In this document: positions 22,196-33,270 of the stretch, one piece after another
How the letters are laid out: each line of letters begins with the position of its first letter
Position numbering within the stretch: the first letter of the stretch is position 1
Origin: Callorhinus ursinus
Taxonomy: Eukaryota; Chordata; Mammalia; Carnivora; Otariidae
Assembly (NCBI RefSeq): GCF_003265705.1
Contig: NW_020312828.1
Span: forward strand, 60,204,212-60,268,211
DNA length: 64,000 bases
Direction of reading: 5' to 3'
Made by a program: the position numbers and the translations under genes
Notes under the pieces: generated by a model
Database searches by the model: none
The model's input: the letters and a program-made list of their open reading frames with translations, nothing else
Told to the model about the DNA's origin: nothing

Positions 22196-22199
22196 ACAG

Positions 22200-22435
22200 A
22201 CAATAGTTACGCAGACTATACCATGTGATAAACATCATGCAAGCATTTTATGCGTTCTCTTGTTTAATCCCTACAACAATTCTATAGTCGATATTACTTT
22301 CATTTCCTAGGTGGGGAATCTGAGGCACAGAAAGGCTGAGTCTAAGGTCACACGGCTAGCAAAAAAGAAAGCTACAAATCAAGCCCAGGTTTGCCTACCC
22401 CCAAAGGCTTGCTCTCAACCAATTATTGCTACCTT
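22200..22435 (-). mobile_element. MIR, nearly full length
   Basis: Reverse MIR: AACATCATGCAAGCATTTTA, TTAATCCCTACAACAATTCT, AATCTGAGGCACAGAAAGGC, AAGGTCACACGGCTAGC, CAAGCCCAGGTTTGCCTA. Confidence 0.88.
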
Positions 22436-22490
22436 GTGTTGTTGGTCTCTGGGATAGATGCGCAATTCTCAAAATACATTGATTGGCTTA

Positions 22491-22536
22491 TTGTGTGTGT
22501 GTGTGTGTTTATGTGTATGTGTGTGTGAGTGTATAT
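22491..22536. repeat. (GT)n microsatellite
   Basis: Imperfect TG dinucleotide array with TTATG and AG interruptions, directly upstream of a very AT-rich block. Confidence 0.95.
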
Positions 22537-22574
22537 ACCTAATTCATGGTAACAATGAGGATAAAACTTTAATA

Positions 22575-22770
22575 AATGATACTTATATATTTTATATTTT
22601 AATATCTGATATTTAGTAAATGATATTTTATATTATAAATATGATATGATATGATAATATATATTTTATATTTATATCACATATAAAATTATTATATTAT
22701 ATAAGTTATATTATATAAAATGAATATTATATATAAAATGATATTTTATTTATTAATAAAGATTAAATAT
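22575..22770. repeat. AT-rich degenerate minisatellite
   Basis: About 190 bp almost free of G and C, made of reiterated ATATTTTATATT, ATGATATGATATGATAATAT and ATTATATAAAATGA motifs. Both strands are rich in TATA palindromes and could fold back. Confidence 0.85.
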
Positions 22771-22999
22771 ATCTGTATTTTCCTTCAGACTGAGAGGATT
22801 CTACAGTTTAATTTGTTAAAAACTTTAAAAAGTGCTACCTTTAGAAAGGTTAGTTAACTCACTATACACACACCACCCATTACCACAGGCAATTCAAACA
22901 TGCACAAAAGTTAAAAATGTGAACAAAATACTAAACCCACTATATTTGCTTTAACCTCTGAGTTGACCCTAAAAGTATGAAATTTAAAAGCTACATATC

Positions 23000-23219
23000 G
23001 AGGCGCCTGGGTGGCTCAGTTGGTTAAACCGCTGCCTTCAGCTCAGGTCATGATCCTGGGGTCCCGGGATCGAGCCCCACATCGGGCTCCCTGCTCGTGC
23101 AGGAAGCCTGCTTCTCCCTCTGCCTGCCGCTCCCCCTGCTTGTGCTCTCTCCCTCTCTCTCTCTCTCTCTCGCTATCTCTCTCTGTGTGTCAAATAAATA
23201 AATAAAATCTTTAAAAAAA
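23000..23219 (+). mobile_element. CAN-SINE, long CT-tract subfamily
   Basis: Complete copy with GCGCCTGGGTGGCTCAG, GATCCTGGGGTCCCGGGATC, GCCGCTCCCCCTGCTTGTG, a long CT array and GTCAAATAAATAAATAAAAT. Perfect 14-bp duplication AAAAGCTACATATC at 22986-22999 and 23220-23233. Its 3' end equals the 40-bp insert at 2591-2630. Confidence 0.96.
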
Positions 23220-23254
23220 AAAAGCTACATATCATAGGGAAGATTAAATAATAA

Positions 23255-23490
23255 TAACAATGATTATCAGCTGTTTTTTATAGGGTGTTTATATATATGA
23301 AGATAGATATATTCTAAAACTTTCCCCGTATTATCATTTCTAATCTTTATGAGGCCTTAATAAGGAAGGTATTATTATCCCCATTCTAAAGATAAGAAAA
23401 GTTAGGGTCAGTACAATTATGTAGGTTGCATAAGGTCACTCAGCCAGTAAGAAATGGCCCTAGCACTTGAAGGCAGAGATTTCTGATTCT
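23255..23490 (-). mobile_element. MIR
   Basis: Reverse MIR: ATTATTATCCCCATTCTAAA, GATAAGAAAAGTTAGGGTCA, AAGGTCACTCAGCCAGTAAG, GGCAGAGATTTCTGATTCTG. Confidence 0.85.
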
Positions 23491-24560
23491 GTGGGCTTGT
23501 TCTTATGAAACCCGATGCCACAGTATGCCCCCCGAAAACATTTTATAAAGCTCAGGTACTTCCCTGAGATGTTGCTGAAAACCCTAGGTAGCTGAAAGTC
23601 CATTTTATGCCTTCCATGTGTTAGCAACACTATAAAAGTTAAATTCATCGACATCTGTAATATAAGAACTAATGGGATCAGTATTCTTTGAAAATTACGC
23701 TTTTTTTCCAAATGTCACCTTATGTTCCACACATATTTTCAAAAATGAATGCTCAGTTTTTAAAGAGGGACTAAACAACATTGACAATGTAATTTTATCC
23801 AGGTACAAAAAAACACATTCTCTTACCTTATGGGTTACTCTAACAGTCAGGCCATGATAATAACTTACTATTCTGGAATACAGTTATTCTTCCAGTTTTG
23901 ACATAACTGCCATGTTATTTCACTCACATATTCCTCTGTCTATCCCAGTAGCTAGGGGCCATTTTTCACGCCGTTCATTTGCATCAGAAATTATAGGTTT
24001 TGATACCACTGCCACAGCCTGTGTTTTAACTTTGAAATATACTGAAGCTAAACCTCTAATGTGGCTAATCTAGTTCATGATTCAATATGACTGCAGTCAT
24101 GGTTCCCCGAAAGGGCTGCTGCTTACAAAAATACCGCCCTGTGCTTATGCTGAGGGACTCCAAGGGCTCAGCTCCCCCAGCTCAGGTTGAAAGATTTCCC
24201 TTAGTAAATAGACGTCTGAGGCTCTTCCTATCCTGGTCACCAGTCACCAATTTATTCTATGACCTTAGCACTGTTGAGCCTCCTCTCCATATCTCTCTTT
24301 CTCTCCCTCTCTCTTTTTAACTAACCATAAATCAGAAAGGCACAAGCCTGGTTTTCTTAATTTCTTTCTCCTTTCTACCACTCAGACTCCCATAGATGTG
24401 AAGAGATCTTTCCCTGGGCTCAGAGCAAGGCAAGCATTGACAGCCATCTCACCATCAGCTCCATCTCAGGGCTGGGGCTTTCCCCTGGTGCTCACAGAGC
24501 ACATCTCAGTCACCCAAGAGGAAGGGTATAAGCAGAAACTGCCCAAGGTGGGAAGAGTTA
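23491..24560. other. No gene seen; unique-looking sequence
   Basis: No repeat is recognised. Chance frames near 23460-23711 minus, 24087-24320 plus and 24398-24673 plus have no domain content; the third runs into a MIR-type fragment. Confidence 0.5.
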
Positions 24561-24564
24561 TAGG

Positions 24565-24860
24565 CTGGGAAGCTGGAAGGACCTTGAAATCATTGGTCTA
24601 CTGCTCATTTTCCAGAGGCACCAAGAGTTTACCTGAGCTCCTCAAGGTTACCCAATGTTCCCCAACTAGTTAATTCATGAGTTCCTTCAAACACCAAACA
24701 CCTACTGAGCACCCACTGTGCCCTCGACCCTATATAGGATGCTGGGGATCTAGAGATGAGTAAGACATGGTCTGCCCCCAGAGAGAACACGATCTGGTGG
24801 GGAAGTTAGACTGGTGAACAAAGTGCCATCAAGAGGCATTGCTGCCATACAACCTGACTG
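24565..24860 (-). mobile_element. MIR-type fragment followed by L2 3' end
   Basis: 24565-24660 (GGAAGCTGGAAGGACCTTGA, TGAGCTCCTCAAGGTTACCC) is the same CORE-SINE type as at 4465. 24678-24860 is reverse L2: CACCTACTGAGCACCCACTG, TAGGATGCTGGGGATCTAGA, CACGATCTGGTGGGGAAG. Confidence 0.75.
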
Positions 24861-25204
24861 GTCCAGGAAAATCCAGTTCATCCCTGTTGTTCTGGTTTAA
24901 TTGCCAATAGCACCCCCTTTCACTCTCAAAAGTGTCTCTGCTTGGATACTGATGATAAATTAAATTCGCATTTCAGTTGTAGGCAATAAGAGAGAAGAAT
25001 GTGAAGTGAGGGCACAAAGGAGAAGATACTGCTTATTATGTCCATTCTCTAGTAAACTTTTACATGATGTTGTTCCACGGAGGGAAGTGATCCAGTCAGT
25101 CTCAAGGAGTCTTTTTTGCTGTCTTTGAGAACAAAGGAGGAAAACATTGTTAAATAGACTTCAGAGGACAGAGGTTTCTGCACTGGCTGGGCCTAGTCTG
25201 ATAC

Positions 25205-25300
25205 TTGGACTTGGCGGCTGTTCACAGTCACACAGCTAAGTTTTCAACAGAGCCAGGATTTATTGACTCCCTGTTCAGTGCTCTTGCTATTATGTGCAAT
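25205..25300 (-). mobile_element. MIR fragment
   Basis: Reverse MIR segment with CACAGTCACACAGCTAAG, AACAGAGCCAGGATTTATTG and ACTCCCTGTTCAGTGCTCTT. Confidence 0.7.
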
Positions 25301-25554
25301 GGAAATGAATGCCCAGGATGGGCTTCTGTGACTGAATGGACCTCACTAACAAGACTCCGTGCAGCCTCTACTGGATGCCTCTCACTCACCTACTTTGCTG
25401 CCTGCCTTCTGCCAATATTCCTCGCTAACCATGACATGAAACACAAGTACACAGAGATAACTCACTTTAACAGAACCTATCCTGACATTGTCCCTACAAA
25501 AGTTATGTCATAAAAAATCCTCCTGGCAACCAATTATGATATATAATAATAGTT

Positions 25555-25705
25555 ATAAAAGAGCTACCATTTCCTAAGGACACATTTCAGGTCCAATATT
25601 TTATTCTGCAAGATAGTACCATTCTATAATTATTCTTCAAGGTAACACTACCATGCCATTTTACAAATAAGAAAACAGATAATCTGGGAACTATATGACT
25701 AAAAA
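25555..25705 (-). mobile_element. MIR fragment
   Basis: Reverse MIR: GAGCTACCATTTCCTAAGGA, AAGGTAACACTACCATGCCA, TTTTACAAATAAGAAAACAG. A poly(A) run follows at 25702-25715. Confidence 0.7.
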
Positions 25706-25833
25706 AAAAAAAAAATTGTTAAAAACTCCTAAAAATCATAGTAGGGCTCAACAGATACTGGTAATTAATTAAGGGATTTGTGGAGAAACAAAAGCATGAG
25801 ACACAGAACTGCTATCAAGAGTTGTAGGCTCTT

Positions 25834-26046
25834 GGGGCGCCTGGGTGGCTCAGTCAGTTAAGCATCTGCCTTCGGCTTGGGTCATGATCCCAGGGTCCTG
25901 GGATCGAGCCCTGCATCGGGCTCCCTGCTCAGAAGGGAGTCTGCTTGTCCCTCTCCGTTTGCCCCTCCCCCTGCCCACTCATGCTCCCTCTCTCACTCTC
26001 TCTCCCTCTCTCAAATTAATAAATAAAATCTTTAAAAAAAAAAAAG
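25834..26046 (+). mobile_element. CAN-SINE
   Basis: Complete head, core (GGTCATGATCCCAGGGTCC), CT tract with GCCCACTCATGCTCCCTC and AAATTAATAAATAAAATC tail. Perfect 15-bp duplication GAGTTGTAGGCTCTT at 25819-25833 and 26047-26061. A CA/CG-containing dinucleotide stretch lies just downstream (26076-26105). Confidence 0.96.
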
Positions 26047-26384
26047 GAGTTGTAGGCTCTTTGGGAAACTAAAGCACACACACATGCATGCATTCACACA
26101 CGCACAAACATACTAACCACATGGAACAGAAAGTGTGAGTGAGTGCAACTGAGCAGAGGAGACCTCCTCCAAGGCAGAGGAGACCAACATGGTGGTTGGG
26201 GAACGTCACGAAGAAGAGGCAGGGTCTGAATCACAAATGAGAATGAGGAAGGTTCCAGGTAGCCAAAATCTGGGGTAGAATACTCCTTCCAAGGCTCTGC
26301 CATGGCCAAATCCAGGAGGAGTGATTAGAGACGGAGAGATGGAGAGTGAACAGAATGGAAATGAATACTCGAGGTGTCACAGAA

Positions 26385-26565
26385 CGATGGTTAGGAGTAG
26401 TGGGGTTTGCAAATCACTTACCTCGGGGATCTCAAGTTCCTCATCTGGGAAATGGGAAATGGGAATAAATATGTGCCTACCTTACAAGGTGGTCAGAAGA
26501 ACTGAAGGAGCTGATGGATGAGAATCACTTTAGCACATAGCATTCATTTGACAAATTGTAGCTCT
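26385..26565 (+). mobile_element. MIR
   Basis: Forward MIR: GGGTTTGCAAATCACTTACC, CAAGTTCCTCATCTGGGAAA, GGTGGTCAGAAGAACTGAAG, CACTTTAGCACATAGCATTC. Confidence 0.8.
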
Positions 26566-26569
26566 TATT

Positions 26570-27148
26570 ATTACCTTAGGACGGTAACAGCCATCTCATT
26601 GACTTCCAGTGTCTCATTGTGCTGTAGGTAAAATGAAAATAATCTTGAAGGGTACACTTTTGTCAAGAAATACCCAGCAACTCTTACAAACTCCCCAGTC
26701 TTCCAGGAACAAAAAGTCACGGCTGTTTCCCACCAGAGAGCGACACCTCCGGATCAGTTATTCACTCCAGGGTGTGGATCCAACATGGTTTTCTCATTGT
26801 ACCACAACATAAGAAGGGTTGAGAAGTGCTGCGTGAAGGACCAAAGCAAGGCGACAAAGCTTTATGCGAGGCTGGTATGTGCTTATTTGCACATGTAGGT
26901 CTCTATTAGTTATCTGCATTTTTAAGGGAGAAAATAAGGATTTATTAAGCACTTCCTTCTTGTCAGACACACTTAATTTTATCTTTTTTCACTCCTCAGA
27001 GTGTTCACAGAAATACTGTAAGCAGCATCCCGTGGATTTGCTTCTATCTGAAATCCCCAAGATGCATTTCCATTTTGATTTGAGAAAATTACAGCCCATA
27101 ACTACTCTCCCTTTACATTTTCTGTCTTCTTCCTCTTCCTATTCTGTA
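26570..27148. other. No gene seen; unique-looking sequence
   Basis: A faint reverse MIR signal at about 26940-27010 (TTTATTAAGCACTTCCTTCT). A 105-codon plus frame at 26864-27181 spans it and is rejected. Confidence 0.45.
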
Positions 27149-27149
27149 G

Positions 27150-27325
27150 AGCAGAGGTTATTAACTCTGGCTACACATTAAAATTATCTGAATGGCTTTT
27201 TAAAAATTCTGGCATCTGGGTGCCACCCCAAAATTTTTACTATAGCCTTTGGGAGTTTTGTGTAGGCATCAGTGTTTTCCAAAAGTCTGCCTTACCTCCC
27301 AAATGGCTCCAGGGTTGGAATCTCG
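27150..27325 (+). mobile_element. hAT-Charlie MITE fossil (MER3-like)
   Basis: AGAGGTTATTAACTCTGGCT, ACACATTAAAATTATCTGAA, GTAGGCATCAGTGTTTTCCA and CCAGGGTTGGAATCTCGGC match the ends and middle of the family that reads GGTTCTCAACCCTGGCTG. The element at 60235 is a second copy. The family label is uncertain. Confidence 0.65.
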
Positions 27326-28690
27326 GCAAAAGGATTCTACCACCTTCTAGGGTGTGCACAATCATTTCTTCCAATTTAAAACCACATTCAAAGGTTGATT
27401 ATTTGAGGCTGGTCAGTACCTGTTTCAGACCCAAAGGAACATTTGAACAGAGATGCCACTTTGCAACATAAAGAGATAGCAGCCACCATCAATTCTCCTG
27501 GGAATTTTTACACCTATATCTATTCCTCCACCCCCGTCTCAACACACACACACACACACACCATTACCAAATGCAGGAGTATGCAGTATAGTCACAGCTT
27601 CTATGCCTCTAAGTAATAATGTCTTGATTTATGGTTTGCACAAATTGCAATAAATGGCATTTTCTGTTATGTGGGAGGGTAATAGATTGTTCTGGAGTGA
27701 ATACAAGTCCATAATTCATTCAAGGGATATGCTGATGCTATAAACTAAGGCTTAAAATTTAAGCAGTTAATCCATGGTAGTTTAATGCTGAGAATGGGTT
27801 TTGGGGTGGTATTCAATTTGGTGACCATCTATTATTTTAGCTGAAGCATAATTAACTTGACAGATGTAAGAAGCAAGAGAAATGTTTTCAGAGACTTTTC
27901 TCCTTTCTATCTTCTTAACCTCTTGCTGCATCCCCATATTGCTCTCCAGGATGGTCATACCCTGCTTCAGTGCAGATGGCGGAAAAAGGAGTGGTTGTTT
28001 CAGGGGCAAATGGCACTGTGTGGTTTCCATTGCTGAGCTGTGAGTTAGAGAGAACAGGATAGAAACTTGTATTTGCCACACTCCATCAGATCATCAGTCT
28101 ATCAGAAGTGCAGTAGAACTGAGTGAATAAAACTTAAGGTTGCCAGGGAAAGGAAAAAATCCTTCTTAGGCCATGGTTTCCCTCGCTTCCACAATCTCCT
28201 TTTTCTCTCTGCTCATCGTTTTGGCCCTCTACGTCACAGATAGATGTCCTCCCTCCTAGAAACTGTGTCGGTTTCCTCACAGGCAGAGACGGACAACCGA
28301 AGTAGAGGAAGCGCTCAGACAAGGATCCTAGAAGCGGTGTTCATCCACTTGGAATCCATGACTGAAAATTAAGGCTTTTAAAAACAGACAATTCCTACCA
28401 TATAGTTTTAGAGAAAATTGGCCCTAGCAAATATCTGTGATTTCACTGGCCTAAAAGTTTCTCAATGACAAGCTCTTCTAACTTTTCTGTTTAATTTATA
28501 GCCAAACAGGTGACACTGATTCGACTAACATTAAAGAGTCCAGACCTTTACAAATTAGCTTGTAGAAAGAACATAATATAATCAGGACTAAGTCTACATT
28601 CAAGAATCCAAAATACCCTAGATGTATTTTTCTCAGATTCCATATACAGGTGGAAAAATTAAGTTAAATCATGCACCTAAAGAGACATTA
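27326..28690. other. No gene seen; (CA)10 at 27542-27561
   Basis: Unassigned sequence. The 99-codon minus frame 27782-28081 and 62-codon minus frame 28134-28322 show no domain. The CA microsatellite is the only structured feature. Confidence 0.5.
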
Positions 28691-28694
28691 AATA

Positions 28695-29575
28695 CAGATA
28701 AAAGTGTTAATTCACCAAAAAGACATAACAATTCTAAATGTGCATACTTCTAACAAAAGATTGTCAAAATACATGAAGCAAAAACTGGCAGAACTAAAAG
28801 GAGGAAGAGACAAGTCCACAGTTATACCTGGAGACTTCAACACTCTTAGTAGGAAGAAAATCAGCAAGCAACTGAACTACACCATCAACCAACTCCATCT
28901 AGTTGTATAAAGAACTCCATCCAAGGGCGGCAGATAATCTATCCAAAAATATCTTGAAAAACAGACATTTTTTCCAAGCTCACATGGAACATTTACCAAG
29001 ATAGAAAATACTTGGTGTCAAAAACAAACCTTAACAAACTTAAATGACTTGGGGTCAGACAAAGTATGTCCTCAGATCACAACTGAATTAAAATAGAAAT
29101 TAATTACAGAATTATAATAAGAAAGTCTCTACATATTTGGAAATTAAGATTACATTTCTAAGCAAACCATAGGTCAAAAAAGGAGACTAAAGGAAAATTA
29201 GAAAAATATTAGAAAATGTTTTGAAGTGAGCAAAAATGAAAATACAACATAACAAAATTTGTGTGATGTGTTTTAAGGCAGTGCTTAGAGAGAAATTTAT
29301 AGCATTAAATCATTATGTTAGAAAAAGAATAAAGATCACAAATAAATAATCCAAGATTCTACCGTAAGACAATGGAAAGCAAAGAAGAATGAGGGAATTA
29401 ATAAAAATAACAGCATAGCAATAGAACTGAAAACAGAAAACCAATAGAGAAAATAAATGAAACCAAGAGCTGGCCATTTGAAAGATGAATAAGATTGGTA
29501 AATCTCTACTGAGACTGACAAAGAAAAAGAGAGAGAAGGCACAAATCACCAATATTAGGAAGAAACTAAAGGGCT
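28695..29575 (+). mobile_element. Old L1 fragment, ORF2 endonuclease region onward
   Basis: The 68-codon frame 28704-28910 holds the L1 endonuclease motif P-G-D-F-N at about 28827-28842 within V-I-P-G-D-F-N-T. L1 sequence continues through the region after the endonuclease with many stops to about 29575 (AGGAAGAAACTAAAGGGCTG). Truncated at both ends. Confidence 0.85.
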
Positions 29576-29579
29576 GCAA

Positions 29580-30045
29580 TTATGTTAATGTCTTCCCACC
29601 ACGCCTGAACTCCATAAACCATTGAGCTTTCTAATTACATGTGTCAAATATGGCTACAGGGAAGAGTGGCTGTGTGGTAGATTTTGTTTTTGGTGGAAAG
29701 CCCCGAGAAGTCTAAATGTGGAGCTAGCCCTTACCTTGCAGACCTAGATAAGGAGATGTTGCATAGATTCTGGCACTGTCAAGAAATTGGATCGAATATC
29801 CTCTTCTTAAAAAATTCCAAAGCTCTAAAAGAGGTAATTGCAAACTTCTAGCCGTAAGTCTTGACTAGGTCTGAATCAGCTTATGATGTATTTCTTTGAG
29901 GGAAATTGAAGAATTAGGGTTAGAAAAATGGGATCGAACAGGGAAAGATCATTTTGAAGCAGAGTACAGTTTCTGGAAAGCATTGCTGAATGGAATTCTA
30001 CAGTCAAAATAATCAAGACAGACAGATAACCTAGTAGGGAGAAAA
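29580..30045. other. Unassigned spacer between two L1 pieces
   Basis: About 465 bp with no L1 similarity that I can see lies between an ORF2 5' part and an ORF2 3' part in the same orientation. No frame is supported. It could be host DNA between two L1s or an older insertion. Confidence 0.4.
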
Positions 30046-30360
30046 AAATGGGCAGAAGACAACGAATACTTCAAAAAATTCAAATGGCCAATAAATATAT
30101 GAAAGAGTGTTCAACCTCATTAGTCATCAGGGAAAAGCAAATTAAAACCACAAAGAGATACTACTACACACCAGAATTTCTAAATGAGAAAAGAAAACTT
30201 CAAATGTCAGCAAAGATGTGAAGTAATCAAAACTTTCATCACTTCTAGTGCAGAATATACATAGGTATAACTACTTTGGAAACATATTTGACATTAACAA
30301 CTAAAACTGAAACATGCATATCCTATGACTCAGCAATCTCCTCCCAAGGGATGTATATTC

Positions 30361-30574
30361 TTTTTTTTTTTTTACTTTTTTTTTTAAGATTTTATTTATT
30401 TATTTGACAGAGAGAGACAGAGCGAGAGAGGGAACACAAGCAGGGGGAGTGGGAGAGGGAGAAGCAGGCTTCCCGTGGAGCAGGGAGCCCAATGTGGGGC
30501 TGGATCCCAGGACCCTGGGATCATGACCTGAGCCAAAGGCAGAGGCTTAACAACTGAGCCACCCAGGCGCCCCG
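30361..30574 (-). mobile_element. CAN-SINE, reverse, inside the L1
   Basis: Poly(T), AAGATTTTATTTATTTATTT, GCAGGCTTCCCGTGGAGCAG and GAGCCACCCAGGCGCC mark a reverse full-length copy. Perfect 14-bp duplication AGGGATGTATATTC at 30347-30360 and 30575-30588. Confidence 0.96.
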
Positions 30575-30667
30575 AGGGATGTATATTCTAAAGCAATGTG
30601 CTTGTATGTTCACCAAAATACAGGTACTAGAATGTTCAAAGTGGCTCTACCTATAATATAATAGCCC

Positions 30668-31138
30668 TGTATTAGTTTACTATTGCTGCCTGTAACAAAT
30701 TACCACAAACCTCACGGGTTAAACAACACCAATGTGCTATCTTATCTTTCTATACGTCAGAGGTCCACACAGGTCCTATGGGCTAAAATTAAGGTGTCGG
30801 CATAGCTCCGTTCCCTCTGGAGGAACTAGGTATAAATCTGTTTCTTTGCCTTTTCCAGCTCTGAGAGGCCAGCTGCCATCCTTAGATTGTATCTTGAAAA
30901 CGCTTCCCTCCAACCTTTGCTGCCATGATCACATCTCCTCTCTGACTCTCTTGCCTCTCTCTTATAAGGACTCTTTCCATTACATTGGGCCTGCCTGGAT
31001 AGTCTAGGAAAATCTTCCCATCTCAAGATCCTTAACTTAATCACACCTGTAAACTCCCTCTTGCCATGGAAGTTAACATATTCACAGATATTAGGATGTA
31101 GACATCTTTGGGGAACCATTATTCTGTCTACTAAAAAC
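30668..31138 (-). mobile_element. MLT1 LTR (MaLR), reverse, inside the L1
   Basis: Starts TGTATTAGTTTACTATTGC and ends CATTATTCTGTCTACTAAAA, with GGCTAAAATTAAGGTGTCGG, CTTATAAGGACTCTTTCCAT and TAACTTAATCACACCTGTAA between. A solo LTR. The frames 30732-31007 and 30826-31140 are shadows within it. Confidence 0.9.
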
Positions 31139-31609
31139 ACCAGAAAGTATTCAATTTCCCAGCAACTAGAGAATGGATAATTGTGGTTTATTCATATACT
31201 GGAACACTATGTATCAATGAGAATGAAATTTTTCAATGACTTGCAATATTATGAATGAATCTCACAAACATAATATTGGGTGAAAGAAGGCAGAAACAGA
31301 TGATATGAGTCTAGGTATAATAAACAGAAAGAGGCAAAATTAATGTATGACAGGAGTCAAGAGAGTGGTTATGCTGGAAGTGGGGGTTCATGACTGGGCA
31401 GGTACGTAAGGAACACTTGAGGATGCTGATGATCCTTTGTGTCTTAATCTGGGAGCTAGTTTATGGATTGCTCAGTCTGTGAAAACTCCATCAAACTACA
31501 CCCTTAAGGTACATGTGCATTTTTCTGAGTGTATATTTTAATTCAAAGAAGAGTATGACTCTTTTATTGACAAAGAAGCAGGATAGGGTCCTGTAAGCAG
31601 AAGTAGCTC

Positions 31610-31850
31610 CCAAACTTTCATAACTTGCAGTAGGAAAGTTGAAGCTTTAGAAGCAGGTAAGACCTAGACTTGCGACTCATACTAATTCTGTCCTATTCCA
31701 CAAATTATTTAATCTTTTTCATTTCCTCCACTAGAAAATGAGGATAGTAACACTTCCTGCCTCACTAGGTATGTTACGTATGTAAAGTTACATGTGTGAA
31801 AACAAATGGGACATAACAAGAACTGAGTAAATACTTCCTCTCAGTTTTGC
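31610..31850 (+). mobile_element. MIR
   Basis: Forward MIR: AGACCTAGACTTGCGACTCA, CCACAAATTATTTAATCTTT, CCACTAGAAAATGAGGATAG, ACTTCCTGCCTCACTAGGTA. Its 5' half is weak. Confidence 0.75.
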
Positions 31851-32181
31851 TTTTATGTCTATCTTTCAACAGACCAAATACGCAACAGAAAAAAAAATAC
31901 CAAAAGCTATATTTTTCTTTTCATTTCCACTGCCATGTTTATAGAGTTATTTGCCAAGAACTGTATGAGATGTTACTCCACACCCTGTAAAATTGGTAAA
32001 GAAGTAGTTTTGCTTCTTTATAAACACTGCCTATTTCTTTATAAAACTGCCAGCTTCACTGTGAAAATTCGTTCACAAAGATGAACTACTTGAGATCATG
32101 AAAGCATCAGGTATCACTTACACTAGCTATGGCCTCTGTAGGAAAAAATCAAGGAACAAGGTAGAAATACAGCCACTCCAG

Positions 32182-32405
32182 GGCGCCTGGGTGGCTCAGT
32201 CGTTTGGGCGACTGCCTTCGGCTCAGGTCATGATCCTGGAGTCCCGGAATCGAGTCCCACATCGGGCTCCCTGCTCAGCGGGGAGTCTGCTTCTCCCTCT
32301 GACCCTCTTCCCTCTCCTGCTCTCTATCTCTCATTCTCTCTCTCTCAAATAAATAAATAAAATCTTAAAAAAAAAAGATACACTTTAAAAAAAAAAAAAA
32401 GAAAC
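32182..32405 (+). mobile_element. CAN-SINE, 'GACCCTCTTCCC' subfamily
   Basis: Complete copy with GACCCTCTTCCCTCTCC and AAATAAATAAATAAAATCTT. The tail is two A runs separated by GATACACTTT. Perfect 17-bp duplication AAATACAGCCACTCCAG at 32165-32181 and 32406-32422. Confidence 0.96.
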
Positions 32406-32422
32406 AAATACAGCCACTCCAG

Positions 32423-33029
32423 ACTTCAAACTACAAAGCAAACACAGCCTAGAGCATTACACACCCATCCTTGTGACTAGCAGGGATATCTAGAGACCAA
32501 ACTAAACTTACATTTCAATAGGCACCTCTAATTCTCACTGCCCTGCAGCAGGGCATAAAGAACAAAGAGAGAAGTAAACATAGGTAGAAAGTGGGCTCCC
32601 CCTGAAGTACAAGAACATGGCATATTTGAGATCAGGACAGAGATCTGGAGCCTTAGAGATGGTTTAAAGAGTTTGGGGCACTTGGAATTACTGAGCTTGG
32701 TCAAGGTCACTCAGACCCACACACAGTCTGGTTCACAGTCCTCTCTTCCCAGGGGTTTGGAAGTCATGGTTTACATTTCCCATTCCCAGCCAGAACATTT
32801 TATTTGCAGTGCTTAGTTCTTGAGTTGTATTTTTTCATCCCCATTTTTATTGCCACTGGTATTATTTCAACATCATTTAATTTTTGATCCCAACCTGACC
32901 TGCTTTTCCTGCCCTATATTGTACCCTCCCCTCTGCTGACTCTTAGCTCCCCAAATCGCCCCACTCTATCCCTCCCTGAATGCCTTTCCACCCCCACTCC
33001 TCCACGCTGGGCGACTCCTCTCGAGTGCT
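32423..33029. other. No gene seen; MIR fragment at about 32640-32745
   Basis: AGCTTGGTCAAGGTCACTCA at 32694-32713 with the preceding GGAGCCTTAGAGATGG marks a reverse MIR. The rest is unassigned C/T-rich sequence. Confidence 0.5.
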
Positions 33030-33270
33030 GCTCGGTCAGCACCTCCACTAAGATGCTTACCTGGCTCCCTGAGTCTGTACCATCTCATCACACCTGCAGG
33101 GAAACCTGAATCACTGCACTTATCACATATACATTGTTTGTTTATCCATGTGTCTCATGCTCTGGATTGTGTGCTTCTTCAGAACAAGAGCTGTACTATT
33201 CACGCCTGCCTTCCAAGTGTCTTGTTTAGAAAGTATTCCAGAAACGTTTGTTGAATGAATGAATGTCTAT
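33030..33270 (+). mobile_element. L2 3' end
   Basis: Forward L2 terminus: CTGCACTTATCACATATACA, TTGTGTGCTTCTTCAGAACA, and GTTTGTTGAATGAATGAATG at 33247-33266. Confidence 0.8.

Larger units (their letters stand above)
30050..31560 (+). mobile_element. Old L1 3' end split by a SINE and an MLT1 LTR
   Basis: L1 ORF2 end and 3' UTR landmarks occur in three blocks: 30050-30360 (TCAACCTCATTAGTCATCAG, AAAACCACAAAGAGATACTA), 30589-30667 (TGTATGTTCACCAAAATAC) and 31139-31560 (AGAGAATGGATAATTGTGG, TACACCCTTAAGGTACATGT). The blocks join in the expected order, so they were one element. Confidence 0.88.

Noticed and set aside
30732..31140. Frames of about 91 and 104 codons on opposite strands
   Set aside because: Both lie inside an MLT1 LTR.
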